The position numbers and the translations under genes were made by a program. The notes beneath the pieces are model-generated. The model searched no databases, was not told the DNA's origin, and worked only from the letters and a program-made list of their open reading frames with translations. Shown here in pieces: positions 1 to 8,166 of a DNA stretch of 64,000 bases. This DNA comes from Brevibacterium jeotgali (GTDB lineage Bacteria; Actinomycetota; Actinomycetes; Actinomycetales; Brevibacteriaceae), in NCBI RefSeq assembly GCF_900169175.1, contig NZ_FXZM01000003.1, forward strand, positions 186,001-250,000, written 5' to 3'. Within the stretch, counting starts at the first letter, position 1. Each line of letters begins with the position of its first letter.

Positions 1-58
1 GTGGATGGGCGGCGACGAAGGGGCGTACGACAGCGTGCCCGACGCAGAGGCGAGCTGA
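1..58 (+). CDS. C-terminal end of an unidentified upstream gene (partial)
   Basis: An open frame enters from the left edge and ends at a TGA at 56-58, encoding an acidic tail (WMGGDEGAYDSVPDAEAS). The stop directly abuts the GTG of rnhB, so the two genes are probably co-transcribed. In many actinobacteria the gene before rnhB is signal peptidase I (lepB), but 18 residues of acidic tail cannot confirm this. Confidence 0.5.
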   Translation, partial: WMGGDEGAYDSVPDAEAS

Positions 59-754
59 GTGCGCGGACCGGCGATCACCGAGCATGCGGTGGAGATCGCA
101 GCCCACAGCGAGGGCGCACGCTTCGTCATCGGCATGGACGAGGTGGGCCGCGGGGCGCTCGCGGGGCCCGTGGGTGTCGGAGCCGTCCGCGTGGACGTCC
201 GAGCCCTGGCCGCAGGCGTCGATGAGGACGTGTGCAGGATCCCGGAGGGGCTGAGGGATTCGAAGCAGGTGCCGCCGTCCCGTCGCGCTGCTCTTGCGGA
301 GGCGGTCGGAGCGTGGCGCCCCGAGCACGCGGTCGCCTACGCGAGCGCGGCGGAGATCGACGCGGTGGGGATCACCCTGGCGCTGTGCCTGGCCGGCCGG
401 CGCGCCCTGTCTGCGCTCGTGCAGTTCGGCCCTGCGGACCTCGTTCTGCTGGACGGCAGCCATGACTGGCTGTCCTCACCGCTCACCCTCGACGCGGCAC
501 TCGTCTTCGGAGACGCCGTCGACATCGAGATCCCGCGCGTCCGCACGATCGTGAAGGGTGATGGGTCCGTGGCGACGATCGCTGCCGCGAGCGTGCTCGC
601 GAAGGTCGAACGCGATGCGACGATGCGGGACCTCCATCGAGAGATGCCGTCCTACGGATGGGAGTCGAACGCGGGGTACGGTTCGGCGGCCCATCGCCGG
701 GCGATCGCCTCGTGGGGCGTCACACACCACCACCGGAGGTCCTGGGCCCTGTGA
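59..754 (+). CDS. rnhB: Ribonuclease HII
   Basis: Endonuclease that cuts the RNA strand of RNA-DNA hybrids and removes single ribonucleotides misincorporated into DNA; cytoplasmic. The 231-residue protein has the GMDEVGRG signature at residues 25-32 (D27, E28), LLDGS around D132, and TIVKGDG followed by AKVERDATM with D186. Together these give the four acidic metal ligands of the family. Length is normal. The GTG start follows immediately on the previous stop, suggesting translational coupling. The order rnhB-DUF2469-yraN-comM-dprA is standard in actinobacteria. Confidence 0.96.
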   Translation: MRGPAITEHAVEIAAHSEGARFVIGMDEVGRGALAGPVGVGAVRVDVRALAAGVDEDVCRIPEGLRDSKQVPPSRRAALAEAVGAWRPEHAVAYASAAEIDAVGITLALCLAGRRALSALVQFGPADLVLLDGSHDWLSSPLTLDAALVFGDAVDIEIPRVRTIVKGDGSVATIAAASVLAKVERDATMRDLHREMPSYGWESNAGYGSAAHRRAIASWGVTHHHRRSWAL

Positions 755-766
755 GCACCGGATGGC

Positions 767-772
767 TAGGAT
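767..772 (+). promoter_or_regulatory. Candidate -10 box for a leaderless DUF2469 transcript
   Basis: TAGGAT ends seven bases before the ATG at 780, so a transcript starting at the usual distance would begin on or next to the start codon. No convincing Shine-Dalgarno sequence precedes that ATG and no clear -35 is seen. One of several such arrangements in the window (see findings). Confidence 0.4.
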
Positions 773-779
773 GGCCCCT

Positions 780-1097
780 ATGAGCGCCGAGGACCTTGAG
801 AACTACGAAGCGGACCAGGAGCTCCAGCTCTACCGGGAGTACCGGGATGTGGTGGGTCTCTTCTCCTACGTGGTGGAGACCGATCGACGCTTCTATCTGG
901 CGAACTCGGTGGATCTCAAGGCTCATGAGGCGGGCACGGACGTCTACTTCGAGCTGACCCTCAAGGACGCATGGGTGTGGGACACCTTCCGCTCCGCACG
1001 CTTCGTCAAGCACGTCCACGTGCTGACCTTCAAGGACGTGAACATCGAAGAGCTCGCGAAGTCCGACCTGGAACCGCCCTCGTCGCTGCAGCGGTGA
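780..1097 (+). CDS. DUF2469 family protein
   Basis: A 105-residue protein beginning MSAEDLENYE, with the conserved core LYREYRDVVGLFSYVVET and DAWVWDTFRSARFVKHVHVLTFKDVN. This is the typical actinobacterial DUF2469 protein always found next to rnhB. Function is unknown; no catalytic motif, signal peptide or membrane segment is visible. Two in-frame ATGs lie upstream (762, 771), but the family normally starts MSAEDLE and a TAGGAT -10-like box overlaps the earlier ones. It lies 25 bp after rnhB. Confidence 0.9.
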   Translation: MSAEDLENYEADQELQLYREYRDVVGLFSYVVETDRRFYLANSVDLKAHEAGTDVYFELTLKDAWVWDTFRSARFVKHVHVLTFKDVNIEELAKSDLEPPSSLQR

Positions 1098-1241
1098 TCC
1101 GCGCGAGCGTGTGACTGCCGGTCACGGCCGGAGCGCGCTGCGCGGCTGCGGCGCGCACAGCGGACTGTTGACGGCCGCTCGTCCGTCCACAGGCTCCGGT
1201 CTGGTCTTCCTCCCGTGGTGTCGTGCACGTGTCATGGAGGC

Positions 1242-1598
1242 ATGTCCAGACAGACTTTGGGAAGACGCGGCGAGGACTTCGCGGTCCACCACCTCGAAGC
1301 GCACGGGTGGACCATCCACCAGCGGAACTGGCGGTGTCGCCACGGCGAGATCGACATCGTCGCGATCACTCCTGACGGGACGACCGTCGTCTTCATCGAG
1401 GTGCGCACACGCTCGTCGGTGAACGCCGGGCACCCCCTCGAGACGATCGGAGTGCGCAAGGCCGCGAGGATGCGTCGCACCGCCGGAGCCTGGCTGTCCG
1501 CGCAGGCTGAGTTCATCCCGCAGTTCCGGATCGACGTGATCGGGCTCCTCTGGGACGACGCACCGCCGGAGCTCATCCACCTCGAGGGGCTCGCATGA
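1242..1598 (+). CDS. yraN: UPF0102 (YraN) family endonuclease-like protein
   Basis: A 118-residue protein of the YraN/UPF0102 family, a small predicted nuclease fold related to Holliday-junction resolvases. Characteristic segments are LGRRGEDFAVHHLEAHGW, RNWRCRHGEIDIVA and VVFIEVRTR. The acidic residues of GEIDIVA and the E-x-R of FIEVRTR form the expected PD-(D/E)XK-like site. Start ATG 1242 gives the usual N-terminus; an in-frame GTG at 1215 would add nine residues. The stop overlaps the comM start (ATGA). Its biochemical role is not well established; its position next to comM and dprA suggests DNA processing. Confidence 0.9.
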   Translation: MSRQTLGRRGEDFAVHHLEAHGWTIHQRNWRCRHGEIDIVAITPDGTTVVFIEVRTRSSVNAGHPLETIGVRKAARMRRTAGAWLSAQAEFIPQFRIDVIGLLWDDAPPELIHLEGLA

Positions 1599-3163
1599 GT
1601 CGCGGCGGATCGGGACGACCGCGCACCGCGGCCCCGTCGGTGACACTGGGACAGACCGATGCGATCGCGCTGTCCGGCCTGGACGGCACCCCCGTCGTGG
1701 TGGAAGCGAGTGTGAACCCCGGGATCCCCGGCATCGATGTCGTGGGTCTCCCGGACGCCTCCGTGAGCGAATCCCGCAAGCGGATCCGCGCAGCACTCAG
1801 CAATCTGGGGGTGCGGCTCAAGGCGATGCGGTACACGGTCTCGCTGTCTCCCGGCAGCGTCCGGAAGATCGGAAGCGGATTCGACCTCGCGATCGCGACC
1901 GCCGTCCTCGGAGCCGAACGCGTCGTGGACCCGGCCCGGACACGAGGAGTCGTGTTCTGCGGAGAACTGGGACTGGACGGCAGGATCCTCCCCGTGCCGG
2001 GAGTGCTGCCGACCATCGTGTCGGGCCTGCGGTCCGGCTTCACGCACTTCGTCGTCCCCGCCGGCTGTGCGGAGGAGGCCCATGTGGTCCCCGGAGCACA
2101 GACCGTCCCGGTCGCGAGTCTGGCCGAATGCGCCGCATGGTTCGGCGCGGACATGGTCCCGAACGCGGTCGAGGTCGCTCGCGACCGCGGCACGACCCAC
2201 GCGCAGCGGCCAGAGGTCCATGACCTGGCCGAGGTGCAGGGCCAGGACGATGCCCGCCGTGCCCTGGAGATCGCAGCAGCGGGGCGGCACCATCTGCTGA
2301 TGACCGGAGCGCCGGGCGCTGGCAAGACACTTCTGGCCGGATGTCTCCCGGGCATCCTGCCGTCCCTGGATGAGGACGCGGCCGTCGAAGTTCTCGCCCT
2401 GGCATCGTTGGCGGGGACGCTCTCCACCCGGGATATGCCGCCACTGCCCCCGTTCGAGACGCCGCACCATCGCACGACGACCGCCGCGATGCTCGGCAGC
2501 TCGCGGCCGAACAGCGTCGGAGTCTTCTCCCGTGCGCACCACGGGGTGCTGTTCATGGACGAGGCACCCGAATTCTCGCGCGATGTGCTCGAAGCACTGC
2601 GCGAACCCCTCGAGTCAGGGTGGTGCCGGGTGTCCCGCAGCTGGGGCTCCGTCGACCTTCCCAGCCGGTTCCAGCTCGTGATGGCGGCGAACCCCTGTCC
2701 GTGCGGGATGAGCACCGCGGGTCCCTCGGGCTGCCGCTGCACGCCGCGTGACCGGATGCGATATCGGGGCCGGCTGTCGGGTCCTCTGCTGGACCGCATC
2801 GACATGCGACTCGAGATGCTCCCCGTCGCAGCGGCCGATGTGCACGCACCGGAACCCCGCGAGGCATCCGTCGACGTCAGACGTCGAGTGATCGCCGCAC
2901 GCACAGTGCAGGCGGATCGATACGCGGGGATGGGATGGTCGACGAACGGCCAGGCGCCCGGCGGGTGGCTGCGGGGGACGTTCCGGTTCGCCGCACGTGA
3001 GACCCGTCTGCTCGACCGCGCGCTGGAGACGGGCGTCCTCACGATGCGGGGATATGACCGGGTCCTGCGCGTCGCGACGACCATCGCAGATCTTGCCGGC
3101 CGGGAGCGCCCCGGCCCCGACGAGCTGGCGGCCGCCCTGCTCATGCGCACACAGGAGGCCTGA
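1595..3163 (+). CDS. comM: YifB/ComM-family AAA+ ATPase (Mg-chelatase subunit ChlI-like)
   Basis: A 522-residue AAA+ protein of the ComM family. ComM in naturally transformable bacteria is a hexameric helicase promoting branch migration of incoming DNA; in other actinobacteria its role is less clear. An N-terminal Lon-protease-like (ChlI) domain covers about residues 20-190. Walker A is GAPGAGKT at 238-245 and Walker B is GVLFMDE ending near 323. A cysteine cluster (NPCPCG...GCRC) lies near 360-380, and the C-terminal Mg-chelatase domain follows. ATGA overlap with yraN and three bases to dprA indicate one operon. Despite the chelatase name, no link to tetrapyrrole synthesis is expected. Confidence 0.93.
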   Translation: MSRGGSGRPRTAAPSVTLGQTDAIALSGLDGTPVVVEASVNPGIPGIDVVGLPDASVSESRKRIRAALSNLGVRLKAMRYTVSLSPGSVRKIGSGFDLAIATAVLGAERVVDPARTRGVVFCGELGLDGRILPVPGVLPTIVSGLRSGFTHFVVPAGCAEEAHVVPGAQTVPVASLAECAAWFGADMVPNAVEVARDRGTTHAQRPEVHDLAEVQGQDDARRALEIAAAGRHHLLMTGAPGAGKTLLAGCLPGILPSLDEDAAVEVLALASLAGTLSTRDMPPLPPFETPHHRTTTAAMLGSSRPNSVGVFSRAHHGVLFMDEAPEFSRDVLEALREPLESGWCRVSRSWGSVDLPSRFQLVMAANPCPCGMSTAGPSGCRCTPRDRMRYRGRLSGPLLDRIDMRLEMLPVAAADVHAPEPREASVDVRRRVIAARTVQADRYAGMGWSTNGQAPGGWLRGTFRFAARETRLLDRALETGVLTMRGYDRVLRVATTIADLAGRERPGPDELAAALLMRTQEA

Positions 3164-3166
3164 GAC

Positions 3167-4435
3167 GTGGAGGCACGCATGGACGATTCGGACGTGACGA
3201 GCACGGGAGCCTCGGAACCACCGTGCGACCTGGGGGCGCAGCGCGAACGGGCGGCGGCCGCAGACCTCGTGCGGATGGCGGAGCCCGGGGATGTGCTGCT
3301 GGCCGCGCTCGTCCGTGCGGTCGGCTTCGTCGAAGCACGCGGTCTGGCAGCGAGCGACGACGGCGGTGACCGCCGACGTGCCGTCGAAGCGGTCGTGGAG
3401 GAGCTGGGCGGACGCGGGGGAGGAGCAGACGCCTCGGCCCTCGGGGCGCGGATGGCGGACGCGTTCGCACGGTGGGCCGTGCGGGTCGACGAGCTGGACG
3501 GTGCCCGCGATCTGCGGATCATGCAGCGGCTCGACGGGCGGCTCGTGATCCCCGCGGACGGCGAATGGCCGATCGGCCTCGACGATCTGGGGACACACGC
3601 CCCGCTCGCACTCTGGGTGCGCGGACCGTCTCGCCTGAACGCCGTGCTCCAGCGTTCGGCGGCGATCGTGGGAGCCCGTGCGGCGGACTCCTACGGGCTG
3701 ACGGTCACGAAGATGCTCACATGGGATCTGGCGGGGGACGGATGGACGATCGTCTCCGGTGGCGCCTACGGTGTCGATGCCGCTGCGCACCGCACGGCGC
3801 TCGCTGCGGATGCGCCGACGGTGGCCTTCATGGCGGGAGGTGCCGACACCCTCTATCCCCGCGGCAACGATCAGCTGCTCACCGGCGTCCTGAGATCGGG
3901 CGCGATCGTCTCCGAGGCCGCACCCGGCCAGACCGCGATGCGACACCGGTTCCTGCTGAGGAACCGGCTCATCGCAGCCGCGTCGCGCACGACGGTCGTG
4001 ACCGCTGCGGGCCACCGGTCCGGTGCCCTCAACACCGCGTATCGCGCTGCCGAGCTCCTCCGTCCCGTCGGCGCCGTCCCCGGGTCCGTCATGAGCGACC
4101 AGTCCGCCGGCTGCCACCGACTCATACGGGACGGCGCCGCAGTGCTCGTGGCGGATGCGCAGGACGTCGTCGCACTCGCGGCGCCGCTGACGGAGACGCG
4201 AGATGAACCGGCCGACGTGCAGACCGCACTGCGGCTCACCGATTCGATGCATCCGCACGAACTCCAGATGTACTCGGCTCTGCCCGTGCGCAGGGGCGTG
4301 GACGTGCCGACTCTGGCCGCGCGTGCGGGGCTCGGCGTCGGGACGGCCATGGCCGCGCTCGGGATGCTCGAAGTAGCCGGTCATGCGCGGCGGACGGACA
4401 CCGGGTGGGTGAAGGGCGCCGGGTCGGCCGGGTGA
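3167..4435 (+). CDS. dprA: DNA-processing protein DprA
   Basis: Loads RecA on incoming single-stranded DNA in transformable bacteria; widely conserved in non-competent ones too. The 422-residue protein has the Rossmann-like core: AAIVGARAADSYG (166-177), IVSGGAYGVDAAAHR (195-209), FMAGGADTLYPRGN (221-234) and RNRLIAAASRTTVVTAAG (265-282). A winged-helix C-terminus (DVPTLAARAGLGVGTAMAAL) completes it. The N-terminal about 100 residues are family-variable. GTG 3167 has AGGAGG eight bases upstream; ATG 3179 in the same frame also has GGAGG five bases upstream, so the start is uncertain by four residues. An 18-bp repeat begins at the gene's end. Confidence 0.94.
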   Translation: MEARMDDSDVTSTGASEPPCDLGAQRERAAAADLVRMAEPGDVLLAALVRAVGFVEARGLAASDDGGDRRRAVEAVVEELGGRGGGADASALGARMADAFARWAVRVDELDGARDLRIMQRLDGRLVIPADGEWPIGLDDLGTHAPLALWVRGPSRLNAVLQRSAAIVGARAADSYGLTVTKMLTWDLAGDGWTIVSGGAYGVDAAAHRTALAADAPTVAFMAGGADTLYPRGNDQLLTGVLRSGAIVSEAAPGQTAMRHRFLLRNRLIAAASRTTVVTAAGHRSGALNTAYRAAELLRPVGAVPGSVMSDQSAGCHRLIRDGAAVLVADAQDVVALAAPLTETRDEPADVQTALRLTDSMHPHELQMYSALPVRRGVDVPTLAARAGLGVGTAMAALGMLEVAGHARRTDTGWVKGAGSAG

Positions 4436-4472
4436 CTCGCTGGCCAAGTGTTGCGTCGGCCGGGTGACTCGC
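4423..4472. repeat. 18-bp direct repeat at the dprA 3' end
   Basis: The segment GTCGGCCGGGTGACTCGC occurs at 4423-4440, spanning the dprA stop codon, and again exactly at 4455-4472. The period is 32 bp. A local duplication of the gene end is the simplest reading; no hairpin or known element is evident. Confidence 0.8.
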
Positions 4473-4535
4473 CCGCCGGATGACGCGTGGTGAGGCGGCC
4501 GAGCCGTCCTCCCAGCGGTCCCGGGCGACGAGAGC

Positions 4536-4541
4536 TACCCT
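4536..4541 (+). promoter_or_regulatory. Candidate -10 box, leaderless xerC
   Basis: TACCCT ends six bases before the xerC ATG (4548), placing the predicted transcription start at the ATG itself. The GGGAG between them is too close to act as a normal ribosome binding site. No clear -35 hexamer. Confidence 0.4.
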
Positions 4542-4547
4542 GGGAGC

Positions 4548-5573
4548 ATGCCTGCTTCCCCCACGGGCGATCTCATCGGCCGCTCCCTCCATGATCCCGC
4601 GTATATCGACGCGGTGGAGGCCTTCGACGCGCACCTGCGGCTGGAGCGCGGAGCATCCGAGCACACCCGCCGCGCGTATGTCGGGGACGTCTGCCGGCTG
4701 CTCGCCGCGTTCGAGGACCCGGACGGCGAAGGACTGCCGCTCTCCGACATCGAACCCGGGAATCTGCGGGAGTGGGTGCTGACGATGTCGCGCTCCGGGG
4801 CATCGCCGGCGACGACGGCACGGAGGATCGCGTCCGTGCGGAGGTTCTTCGGCCAGTGCCTCCGGTCCGGCAGGATCGACCAGGATCCCTCGACCCGCCT
4901 CCGCACTCCCAAGAAGCCGTCCCGTCTTCCCACTGTGCTCCAGCAGGAGCACGCGGCGCGGGTCCTGGACGGAGCTGATGGACGGATCGACCCCGCGCGT
5001 GCAGGCGGGCCGTCTGTGCCGTCCGATCGCGGTGGGCCCGCTGAGTCGCCGGATCCGACGACGCGCGCCGTGGGACTCCGCGATACCGCGGTGCTCGAGC
5101 TGCTGTACGCGACCGGACTGCGGGTGTCGGAGCTCGTGGGCCTCGACCTCGACGACGTCGATGGGACGGCGAGCCTCGTCACAGTGCTGGGCAAGGGCGG
5201 AAAGGTGAGGCGGGTGCCGTTCGGCGCCCCCGCGGCCCGAGCCGTCGACGCATGGTGCTCGGCAGGGCGTCCCGCGCTCGCCCGCGAGGATTCCGGGGCG
5301 GCACTGTTCCTCGGTGTGCGCGGTGCCCGCCTCGACGTGCGACAGGTGCGTCGGGTCGTGAACACTGCGACTGACGCGGTGGCCGGCACACCTCATCTGT
5401 CTCCCCACGGCCTGCGTCATTCGGCTGCGACGCACATGGTCGAGAACGGCGCTGACATCCGTCAGGTCCAGGAGTACCTGGGGCACGCAGCACTCAGCTC
5501 GACCCAGATCTACACCCACGTGTCCCTGGGCCGTCTCGCCGCGGTGTACGACCGGGCGCACCCCCGCGCCTGA
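4548..5573 (+). CDS. xerC: Tyrosine recombinase XerC
   Basis: Site-specific recombinase resolving chromosome dimers at dif with XerD. The 341-residue protein has an N-terminal SAM-like core-binding domain (about 20-115) and a C-terminal catalytic domain. R192 lies in ATGLRVSEL and a lysine in LGKGGKVR. HGLRHSAATH supplies H287 and R290, LGHA supplies H313, and IYTH supplies the nucleophile Y322. It is about 40 residues longer than usual because of a Gly/Pro/Asp-rich insert near 142-172 between the two domains. Position next to dprA and before rpsB is the normal actinobacterial xerC context, hence xerC rather than xerD. Confidence 0.93.
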   Translation: MPASPTGDLIGRSLHDPAYIDAVEAFDAHLRLERGASEHTRRAYVGDVCRLLAAFEDPDGEGLPLSDIEPGNLREWVLTMSRSGASPATTARRIASVRRFFGQCLRSGRIDQDPSTRLRTPKKPSRLPTVLQQEHAARVLDGADGRIDPARAGGPSVPSDRGGPAESPDPTTRAVGLRDTAVLELLYATGLRVSELVGLDLDDVDGTASLVTVLGKGGKVRRVPFGAPAARAVDAWCSAGRPALAREDSGAALFLGVRGARLDVRQVRRVVNTATDAVAGTPHLSPHGLRHSAATHMVENGADIRQVQEYLGHAALSSTQIYTHVSLGRLAAVYDRAHPRA

Positions 5574-5577
5574 CAGG

Positions 5578-6681
5578 TCAGGCGCCCGCGAACTCCCAGT
5601 GCCACGCCTCCGGCAGCGATCCGCCCTGGCGGGCCCACGACGGGTGGATCCACCCGTGGCGAGGGCCGTTCGACTGCATCCAGGTGTGAGCCTCCGTGCC
5701 GAAGCGGTTGATGCCACCGCCCAGATCCATCGCCAGCCCCCACCCGTGGTTCGAGGTCCCCGGCGCGGCCGCCATGCGCCCCTTCCTCCGCTTCAGGATC
5801 ACCTGCGTGTCGTAGTCGCGATACGAGTCGGTGACAGAGATCGGTGTGCCGAACCGCTGCGCGTACGCGTGGCTCATCTCGTCGAAGGCGCGTGCGGCGT
5901 CGCAGCGCAGGAGGTGTCCTGGTGCAGTCTGCACCGCGCAGAGTGCGACGGCGGGGATCCGTCCGTTGCGGTGCCCGCCCCACGGTCCTGCGCCGGAGCG
6001 TCCGGAATCGTGCGGGACCTCCGGGAGCTCTTCGGGCGCCTGAGCCTCAGGCAGCAGGATGACGTCGCCCCGGCCGAAGAACGGCATGGGATCGACGTAT
6101 TCGGTCTTCCGCCCCTGCGGCCACACCCCTACATGCACGCACCCCTCGGTGCAGTGCGGGGGAGAGGCGACCGTGCCGATCGGATGACCGGGATGCACCT
6201 CGTCGCCGGTGGTGACCGTGGCATCGACGTTCTCGACGCTCAGGACCCATGCACCCACCGTCACGCTCACGACCGGCTTTCCCGCGACGACGCCGGCGAA
6301 GCGCACCGTGCCGGCGGCGGGCGCACGGATCGTCTCCCCCGGAAGCGCCGCGAGATCGACGCCTCGGTGACCGGCGTGCCAATCATCGCCCGGGGGATCG
6401 AAGCCGCGCAGTACGGACGGCGACGGGACCAGGGCGATCCAGCCGGTGGGGTGCGCTGCCGGATGCGGCGCCGTCAGGCCGGCAGCCGGAGTGGGAGGAC
6501 CGGCGGCGAGTCCGGGTTCGGCCTGAACGGTCAGACCCGGCGACACCGTCAGGAGGAAGCACGCCGCGACGGCGAGGAGCCGTCGCGCGAGGTGCTCCAG
6601 CGGGGCAGGACGCCCCAGGAGGGAGGATCGCAGCGGCAGGGGAGTGCGTGATACCGGAGAGGGCCGTCGGCGTGTGTCCAT
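5578..6681 (-). CDS. Secreted M23-M15 double-domain peptidoglycan hydrolase
   Basis: A 367-residue exported protein joining two murein peptidase domains. Residues 1-55 are a long basic signal sequence with hydrophobic core LLAVAACFLLTVSPGL. The M23 (LytM-like) domain, about 95-205, has HRGVDLA (H105, D109), but the usual HxH motif reads CVHVGVW, with Cys181 in place of the first His and H183 retained. Actinobacterial M23 relatives often show CLHWG here. The M15B D,D-carboxypeptidase/VanY-like domain, about 260-365, is complete: SNHGWGLAMD (H312, D319) and EAWHW (E358, H361). The ATG at 6681 is chosen because it begins the signal peptide. It is convergent with xerC, four bases apart, and divergent from rpsB, in the place where a lone M23 protein usually sits. 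Confidence 0.85.
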   Translation of the reverse strand: MDTRRRPSPVSRTPLPLRSSLLGRPAPLEHLARRLLAVAACFLLTVSPGLTVQAEPGLAAGPPTPAAGLTAPHPAAHPTGWIALVPSPSVLRGFDPPGDDWHAGHRGVDLAALPGETIRAPAAGTVRFAGVVAGKPVVSVTVGAWVLSVENVDATVTTGDEVHPGHPIGTVASPPHCTEGCVHVGVWPQGRKTEYVDPMPFFGRGDVILLPEAQAPEELPEVPHDSGRSGAGPWGGHRNGRIPAVALCAVQTAPGHLLRCDAARAFDEMSHAYAQRFGTPISVTDSYRDYDTQVILKRRKGRMAAAPGTSNHGWGLAMDLGGGINRFGTEAHTWMQSNGPRHGWIHPSWARQGGSLPEAWHWEFAGA

Positions 6682-7211
6682 GTGCAGAGGGAAGCTCACA
6701 CACAGCGCCGCGCCAAGAGTGCGACGACGACTGTGGACGGTGGGGCAGTCCTGCACAGGACCGCGTGCGCACGGACGGCGGTGCGGCCCGCAGCCGCAGT
6801 GCGCACGGCGGTCAGCGCATGACGGAGCGCGGCCCTCGCATCGGAGTCCGTGCCCCACCTCGCCGTTTGGTCCGCGGTGCGGAGCACAGTACGATACGGA
6901 CAGCAGTACTGTGTCCGACTGCTCTCAGGATCCAGCCGTGCGACCCCGGTCGTGCCGCATGCTCCCGGGAGCGCGGTCGCGGACTGACTTCGCGCATCCG
7001 ATCCATACGTTCCCGGCCGACGGTGCGAGCATCTGCTCGCCGGTGGGGATCGCGGGTGCCAGGCACGAACCGGAAACGCTGAAACGGATCCTTCCGCGCT
7101 CATCCCCCGATGTGGCCTCCACATCCAGGTGTGCGCGCGGGCGTCCGTCACTTCAGCCTGACAGACGTGCGCAGCCGCGGAAGCGGGGCGCACGTGGAAG
7201 GAGTCGTCGGC
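6682..7211 (+). promoter_or_regulatory. rpsB promoter and long 5' leader
   Basis: This 530-bp gap holds no convincing gene. TTGGTC at 6867-6872, 17 bp, then TACGAT at 6890-6895 is a good sigma-A-type promoter reading toward rpsB. It predicts a leader of about 310 bases. Within or near it are inverted repeats: CACAGTAC at 6885-6892 with GTACTGTG at 6906-6913, and GCGAGC at 7025-7030 with GCTCGC at 7035-7040. A long leader with hairpins before rpsB could mediate S2 autoregulation (inference). The promoter of the reverse-strand peptidase must also lie here but was not recognised. Confidence 0.5.
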
Positions 7212-8099
7212 ATGGCCGTCGTCACCATGCGCCAGCTGCTCGACAGCGGCGTCCACTTCGGACACCAGACCCGCCGTTGGAACCCGAAGATGAAGCGCTT
7301 CATCTTCACCGAGCGCAACGGCATCTACATCGTCGATCTCCAGCAGACGCTGGGGTACATCGATTCCGCGTACGACTTCGTGCGGGAGACCGTCGCCCAC
7401 GGCGGATCCATCCTCTTCGTCGGTACGAAGAAGCAGGGCCAGGAATCCATCGCCGAGCAGGCCAAGCGCGTTGGCCAGCCCTACGTCAACCAGCGCTGGC
7501 TGGGCGGGATGCTCACGAACTTCCAGACGATCTCCGGACGCCTCGCGCGTCTGAAGGAGCTCGAGGAGATCGACTTCGATGACGTCGCATCGTCGATGTA
7601 CACGAAGAAGGAGCTCCTCATCCTTCGTCGCGAGAAGGACAAGCTCGAGCGCACGCTCGGCGGCATCCGCGACATGCAGCGGACCCCGTCCGCCGTGTGG
7701 ATCGTCGACACGAACAAGGAGCACCTCGCGGTCGACGAGGCGCGCAAGCTCGGCATCCCGATCATCGCGATCCTCGACACGAACTGCGACCCGGACCACG
7801 TCAACTACCCGGTCCCGGGCAATGACGACTCGATCCGCTCCGTCGGTCTGCTGACCCGTGTCATCGCGGATGCAGTCGCGGAGGGCCTCATCACCCGCCA
7901 CGGTGTGGAAGAGGGCGGCGAGAAGAACGTCTCCGCCGTCGAGCCGATGCCGGAGTGGGAGCGCGAGATCCTCGAGGGATCGACCGATGAGTCGCCCGCT
8001 GCAGAGGCACCCGCTGCAGAGGCACCCGCAGCAGAAGCACCCGCAGCCGAGGCATCCACTGAAGCCGCGGCAGCCGACGCCGAGGCGACCGAAGCCTGA
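7212..8099 (+). CDS. rpsB: 30S ribosomal protein S2
   Basis: Small-subunit ribosomal protein. The sequence [20 protein letters not shown] at the start, followed by [13 protein letters not shown] and [25 protein letters not shown] segments, is diagnostic. AAGGAG lies eight bases before ATG 7212; an upstream in-frame start at 7110 lacks support. At 295 residues it is longer than typical because of an acidic, alanine-rich tail (PAAEA units from about residue 260). tsf follows 67 bp downstream and is probably co-transcribed. Confidence 0.97.
   Translation: MAVVTMRQLLDSGVHFGHQTRRWNPKMKRFIFTERNGIYIVDLQQTLGYIDSAYDFVRETVAHGGSILFVGTKKQGQESIAEQAKRVGQPYVNQRWLGGMLTNFQTISGRLARLKELEEIDFDDVASSMYTKKELLILRREKDKLERTLGGIRDMQRTPSAVWIVDTNKEHLAVDEARKLGIPIIAILDTNCDPDHVNYPVPGNDDSIRSVGLLTRVIADAVAEGLITRHGVEEGGEKNVSAVEPMPEWEREILEGSTDESPAAEAPAAEAPAAEAPAAEASTEAAAADAEATEA
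7990..8055 (+). repeat. PAAEA-coding repeats in the rpsB 3' end
   Basis: Four near-identical 15-base units encode Pro-Ala-Ala-Glu-Ala repeats in the S2 tail. The units differ only at third positions (CGCTGCAGAGGCACC versus CGCAGCAGAAGCACC). Such low-complexity tails vary in copy number between strains by slippage. Confidence 0.8.
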
Positions 8100-8166
8100 T
8101 CGTTCCCGCCGGCAGCCGGCCCACCGGCCGGCTGCCGGCACAGACCTCCCAGAAGAAGGAGTGCGT

